Assembly: GCA_963422465.1 (NCBI GenBank)
Contig: OY730169.1
Span: 3,968,001-4,032,000 of the forward strand
From: Lichina pygmaea
Taxonomy: Eukaryota > Ascomycota > Lichinomycetes > Lichinales > Lichinaceae
Length of the DNA stretch: 64,000 bases
Direction: 5' to 3'
Position 1 is the stretch's first letter, and every line of letters starts with the position of its first letter. A model generated the notes under the pieces. That model was not told where the DNA came from. It worked only from the letters and a program-made list of their open reading frames with translations, and did not search any database. Both the position numbers and the translations under genes were made by a program. Shown in pieces: positions 60,769 through 64,000 of this stretch.

Positions 60769-63127
60769 TGAGCTGTCGGCACGGCGTCGCTCTGTCTCGG
60801 AGCAACGGGCTCGGTGGTTTTGCACCGGGAGACGACCCGACGCCGGTCGCGCAACTCGATCACCATCATCTGGCGACTCGAACACCAGGCGGCTCAGCTC
60901 AAGCACTCTCTCGGATGTGTCCACTCGGATCGATTTCTTTAGGTCTGCATAGCGCTACGGTGAATGTGAAGATACAGCCGGACAGATTCTTGCACCTACG
61001 TTCCGTTGCATCTGATGGAGGCAGCTTCATTCCTTTTCTCCCCTTGACGTAAAGATTGACGACTTTTCTTCTTACTTCTCGATTCTGTTCAGATTGCACG
61101 TTTTCTTCACGCATAGCGAACGCCGGGGTCGCTGCCTTTGCACCTTTCGTGTCTGCTTTGAAACCCTTTTTACAACCTCCGTCTCTCCGCTCATCCACGC
61201 AGTTTCATATCCCTCGGTCTTCTTTGCTCCGTCGGCACCTGCACACGTTCAGATTCTTTTCCCCGCCACGCGGCGTTTGCTTCTACATTTCCGCGTCTTG
61301 CCGGCCGCATTTCCAGGCTTAAGAGTGGTTGGTCTTGATGCTCCTCTTCAGCGGATGTCGTCGTTCTTCCGTTTGCGCTGACAACCAACATGCCCGTGGT
61401 GCTTGCTTAGACGTGCTGCACTTCCACTGCCCCATCGCCAGCACATTCACCTTCTTTGTATTCCTGCTTGGCTTTACACTTCCTTTGTCGGCTCATTACA
61501 GCCTTGTTTCCTCTTGCGTTGACCCATGGACACACTAAAAGTTGGGGACGGAACAAACAGCTCTACTTACAGGTGGCCACTGCCAGGTGACTAAAAAACA
61601 TTGTGGTGAGCGGGGCGCGGTGCGGGTTGGTCATGGCCACGGCGTTCTGTTGAATCAGCTTCTCTTGTTTTTCCGTTTCTGATTCTGAGCTCTTTTTCTC
61701 TGATGACCTTCCTCTCGACAGTGAGGATGGTTCTTTATCTCTTCGATTGAACATATTAATGATGCTCCTCCATACCACCAACACTTTGTTTTCGGGGTCT
61801 AAGAGGGCGACAGGGCGATGGGGCAGGTCACTCAGGGAGGTCGGTTTTTTAATAGAGTGGTTTATATCCCTAGGTGAGACGAAGGCGGGCTTTGCTCTAC
61901 ATTGCAACTTTCTTCCAGTCGACTTGTTTCCTCTGGCTCTCACTTTTTGCTACCCTGCATCCTGTCAGTCGATTCCTTTTTGTTCCTTCCATTCTTTTCC
62001 TTCTCTTCTTCTTTCCATCCCTTCTTTCTTTCTTCCACAACTACGATGTGACTGTTCAGATACACACATGCTCCATCCTTTAAAAATACCAGGTTTCAGA
62101 GAAGACCAGTCTGCATCAATACATGGTCATTGGTTACCTTGCCGCTTGGTTCCTATCGCTCATCAGGGACTTGCATCATCGAGTGACGATTGATATGTAA
62201 TGGTGAGTATGGAAGCAGTCTTCATTCCTGGCAATGCCATGGGTGTATGAGGATACTGACGTGCGTGTATGTGTATGCCATTTCTGCTCTCCAACTCTGA
62301 ACATGACCAGTAGAATTAGCTTTGCCACTTGCCCACCTCTTCTGCTTCTTTGCCCTTTATTTTGTGATTGGTGGACACCAACAACTTGACCGCAGCCCAG
62401 GTTCCTTCTCAAACTTGCACAATCATGTCAGTCAATGACCATGTCAACATCGACGACCATGTCAATATTAAACATGTCCGTATTAAAAATCAACAACCAT
62501 GTCAGTGACTATCATGTCCATCCTACGACAGGACAGGTGAGACGGAGCGTTGAACAAGAGGATCGAACAAGAGGACAGCTACAAAGACTTGAGACAGCGA
62601 CGGAGACAGCCTCAGAGACTCGGCGACTCGGAGACAGCAACAGAGACAGTCGGGAAGACGGCGACAGCCACGGAGGCAGCTGCAGCGACGGTCTCAAAAG
62701 ACCCGGAGACAAGATACGGAGGACGGTCTTGGGCGGTCGGAGACGGAACAAGGAAGAAAAAGTTTCTCGACGACCATCGACGGAGAACTTTCGATCGGAG
62801 ACCCAAGCCACAGAGACCTTCATTTGGAAGACAGTCAAGGAGACGGCCCACGGCGACTTGACAACGACGACGACGACGACGACGACAGAAGAGAAGGGGA
62901 AACAAACTCCCCCCCCCCCCCCCCCCACCCCCTCTTTCTCCTCCAAAGAAGAGATATTTGGACAGAGAAAATAAAGAGGAGAGAGAGGAGAGAGAAGAGG
63001 AGAGAGAAAGAGAGAGAAAGGGAGAGAAAGGGAGAAAGAGAGAGAAAGCAGAAGATTGCTGTGTGAAGCTGGTGAGATTGACTGATTGATTGGATGATGA
63101 AGGGACCTGCACGGGAGCATTTGAGTA
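60769..63127. other. Gene-free spacer, pyrimidine-rich then purine-rich
   Basis: No recognisable gene. CATGTCA recurs about five times at 62426-62520. From 62545 to 63060 the plus strand is purine-rich with imperfect GAGACAGC units, a (GAC)n run at about 62860-62885, poly(C) of about 18 at 62909-62926 and GAGA runs. Confidence 0.5.
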
Positions 63128-63522
63128 TCTGTAGACAGCTGTGAGGGTTGGTACCAACTGTCATCGTCTGTAACAGATGGAAATAGCTGGGACATCTATC
63201 ATCATCATTATCGCCATCATTTTCGTCATCATCATTGTCGTCATCACCATCATCATCATCATCATCATCATCATCGTCATCATCATCATCATCATCGTCA
63301 TCATCGTCATCATCATGATGTGTAACGGCTGTCGTCATCTGTGACGAAATGCGAATGACCGTGACAGATGTAAGACATCTGTAGACAGCTGGAACAGCTG
63401 TAGACAACTGCATCAGCTGTGGGCAACTGTCATTACATTTTACAACGGCGAAATCTGGAACAACTGTAACAAATGTATACATCCATGACAACTGTAGCAG
63501 CTGCAACTGTAAAACAACCCGC
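63128..63522. repeat. Degenerate ACAGCTGTAGACA repeats interrupted by an ATC array
   Basis: TCTGTAGACAGCTG occurs at about 63128-63141 and again at about 63378-63391. Further variants (GGAACAGCTGTAGACAACTG, ATCAGCTGTGGGCAACTG) run to 63512. A (ATC)n array of about 120 bp (63198-63317) interrupts them. They lie in the 3' flank of RPT5. Confidence 0.65.
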
Positions 63523-64000
63523 CTATGCATAGAAATTGATGGTGTCCTTCTTCTTCGCCTGCACCTCGGCGATCGCGTCGACGTAGTGCTCGTGCGAGAT
63601 CTTGGTCTGACCGGTGCGCAGCGCGATCATGCCGGCCTCGACGCAGACGGCCTTGAGCTGCGCCCCGCCAAACTCGTCCGTCGACCGGGCCAGCTCCATC
63701 CAGTTGACGCGCTCCTCGTTGACCTTCATCTTGCGCGAGTGGATCTTGAGGATCTGCGCCCGCGCCTCCTCGTTCGGCAGCGGGAACTCGATCTTGCGGT
63801 CGAGCCGGCCCGACCGGAGCAGCGCCGGGTCCAGCACGTCCACCCGGTTCGTCGCCGCCAGCACCTTGACCCGGTCGTCCGACGCGAAGCCGTCCAGCTG
63901 GTTGAGCAGCTCCAGCATCGTCCGCTGCACCTCCCGGTCCCCGCTCTTCTCGCTGTCGAACCGCTTCGTCCCGATCGCGTCGAGCTCGTCGATGAAGATG
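63523..64000 (-). CDS. RPT5: 26S proteasome regulatory ATPase RPT5, 3' part (cut by window end)
   Basis: The minus-strand frame from the window edge to the TAG at 63525-63523 encodes the C-terminal ~158 residues of an AAA ATPase. It shows the Walker B region ([15 protein letters not shown]), [20 protein letters not shown] with sensor-1 Asn, the arginine-finger segment [36 protein letters not shown] and the end [10 protein letters not shown]. The terminal FYA is the HbYX-like tail by which Rpt5 docks into the 20S alpha ring and opens the gate, which identifies the subunit among Rpt1-6. No intron is visible in this part. Confidence 0.93.
   Translation of the reverse strand, partial: IFIDELDAIGTKRFDSEKSGDREVQRTMLELLNQLDGFASDDRVKVLAATNRVDVLDPALLRSGRLDRKIEFPLPNEEARAQILKIHSRKMKVNEERVNWMELARSTDEFGGAQLKAVCVEAGMIALRTGQTKISHEHYVDAIAEVQAKKKDTINFYA

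Noticed and set aside
63198-63320. Regular ATC array considered as a possible CRISPR-like array
   Set aside because: Pure triplet microsatellite with no unique spacers; CRISPR arrays are not expected in a fungal nuclear genome.

Overview
The window is nuclear DNA of a filamentous ascomycete (Pezizomycotina, most likely a Sordariomycete). Most genes carry short introns (about 50-125 bp) with GT-AG ends and CTGAC/CTAAC branch sites, and the protein set is typical of fungi: SCH9 with an N-terminal C2 domain, RSC7, DUS4, ATP14, TMA7, a DUF1765 protein and a Clg1/mug80-type cyclin. I cannot name the species.

From left to right: a 5'-cut Ran1/Pat1-like kinase (1-1397); a repeat-rich stretch with a 5'-truncated LINE and a decayed HNH-nuclease-family gene (about 1400-6000); the Prp4 spliceosomal kinase (minus) divergent from TMA7 (plus); an uncharacterised conserved fungal coiled-coil protein (minus, 10525-12414); a 3-kb stretch without a recognisable gene; an M28B glutamate-carboxypeptidase-like membrane protein (15492-18574); a Dap1/cytochrome-b5-like protein (minus); TFIIB (minus); ATP synthase subunit H/ATP14 (plus); a degenerate satellite (25.7-26.5 kb); a DUF1765 protein (minus) divergent from DUS4 (plus); a Pch1/BUR2-type cyclin (minus) with six C-terminal 53-residue repeats; and RSC7 (minus). 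A transposon island follows (41.4-45 kb), then SCH9 (47868-51366), a second transposon-bearing gene-poor region (51.4-59.1 kb) with a full-length but broken Tc1/mariner element, a Clg1-type cyclin (59097-60768), a simple-repeat region, and the 3' end of the proteasomal ATPase RPT5 (minus, cut by the window end).

The genes are dispersed housekeeping and signalling genes (splicing, transcription, chromatin, tRNA modification, translation, proteasome, ATP synthase, TOR/nutrient kinase, CDK cyclins). They do not form a pathway or biosynthetic cluster. I found no evidence for a new multi-gene system. The unusual content is in the repeats: two LINE copies of one family with perfect target-site duplications, a Tc1/mariner element and its internally deleted relative, a short possibly tRNA-like repeat in three copies (one nested in the deleted mariner copy), other diverged repeat pairs, abundant palindromic TACGTACG tracts, and very long poly(G)/poly(C) runs. 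Within genes, the cyclin repeat array and an M28B peptidase lacking its bridging aspartate stand out. Splice sites were chosen by eye from consensus signals and remembered family sequences, not by alignment.
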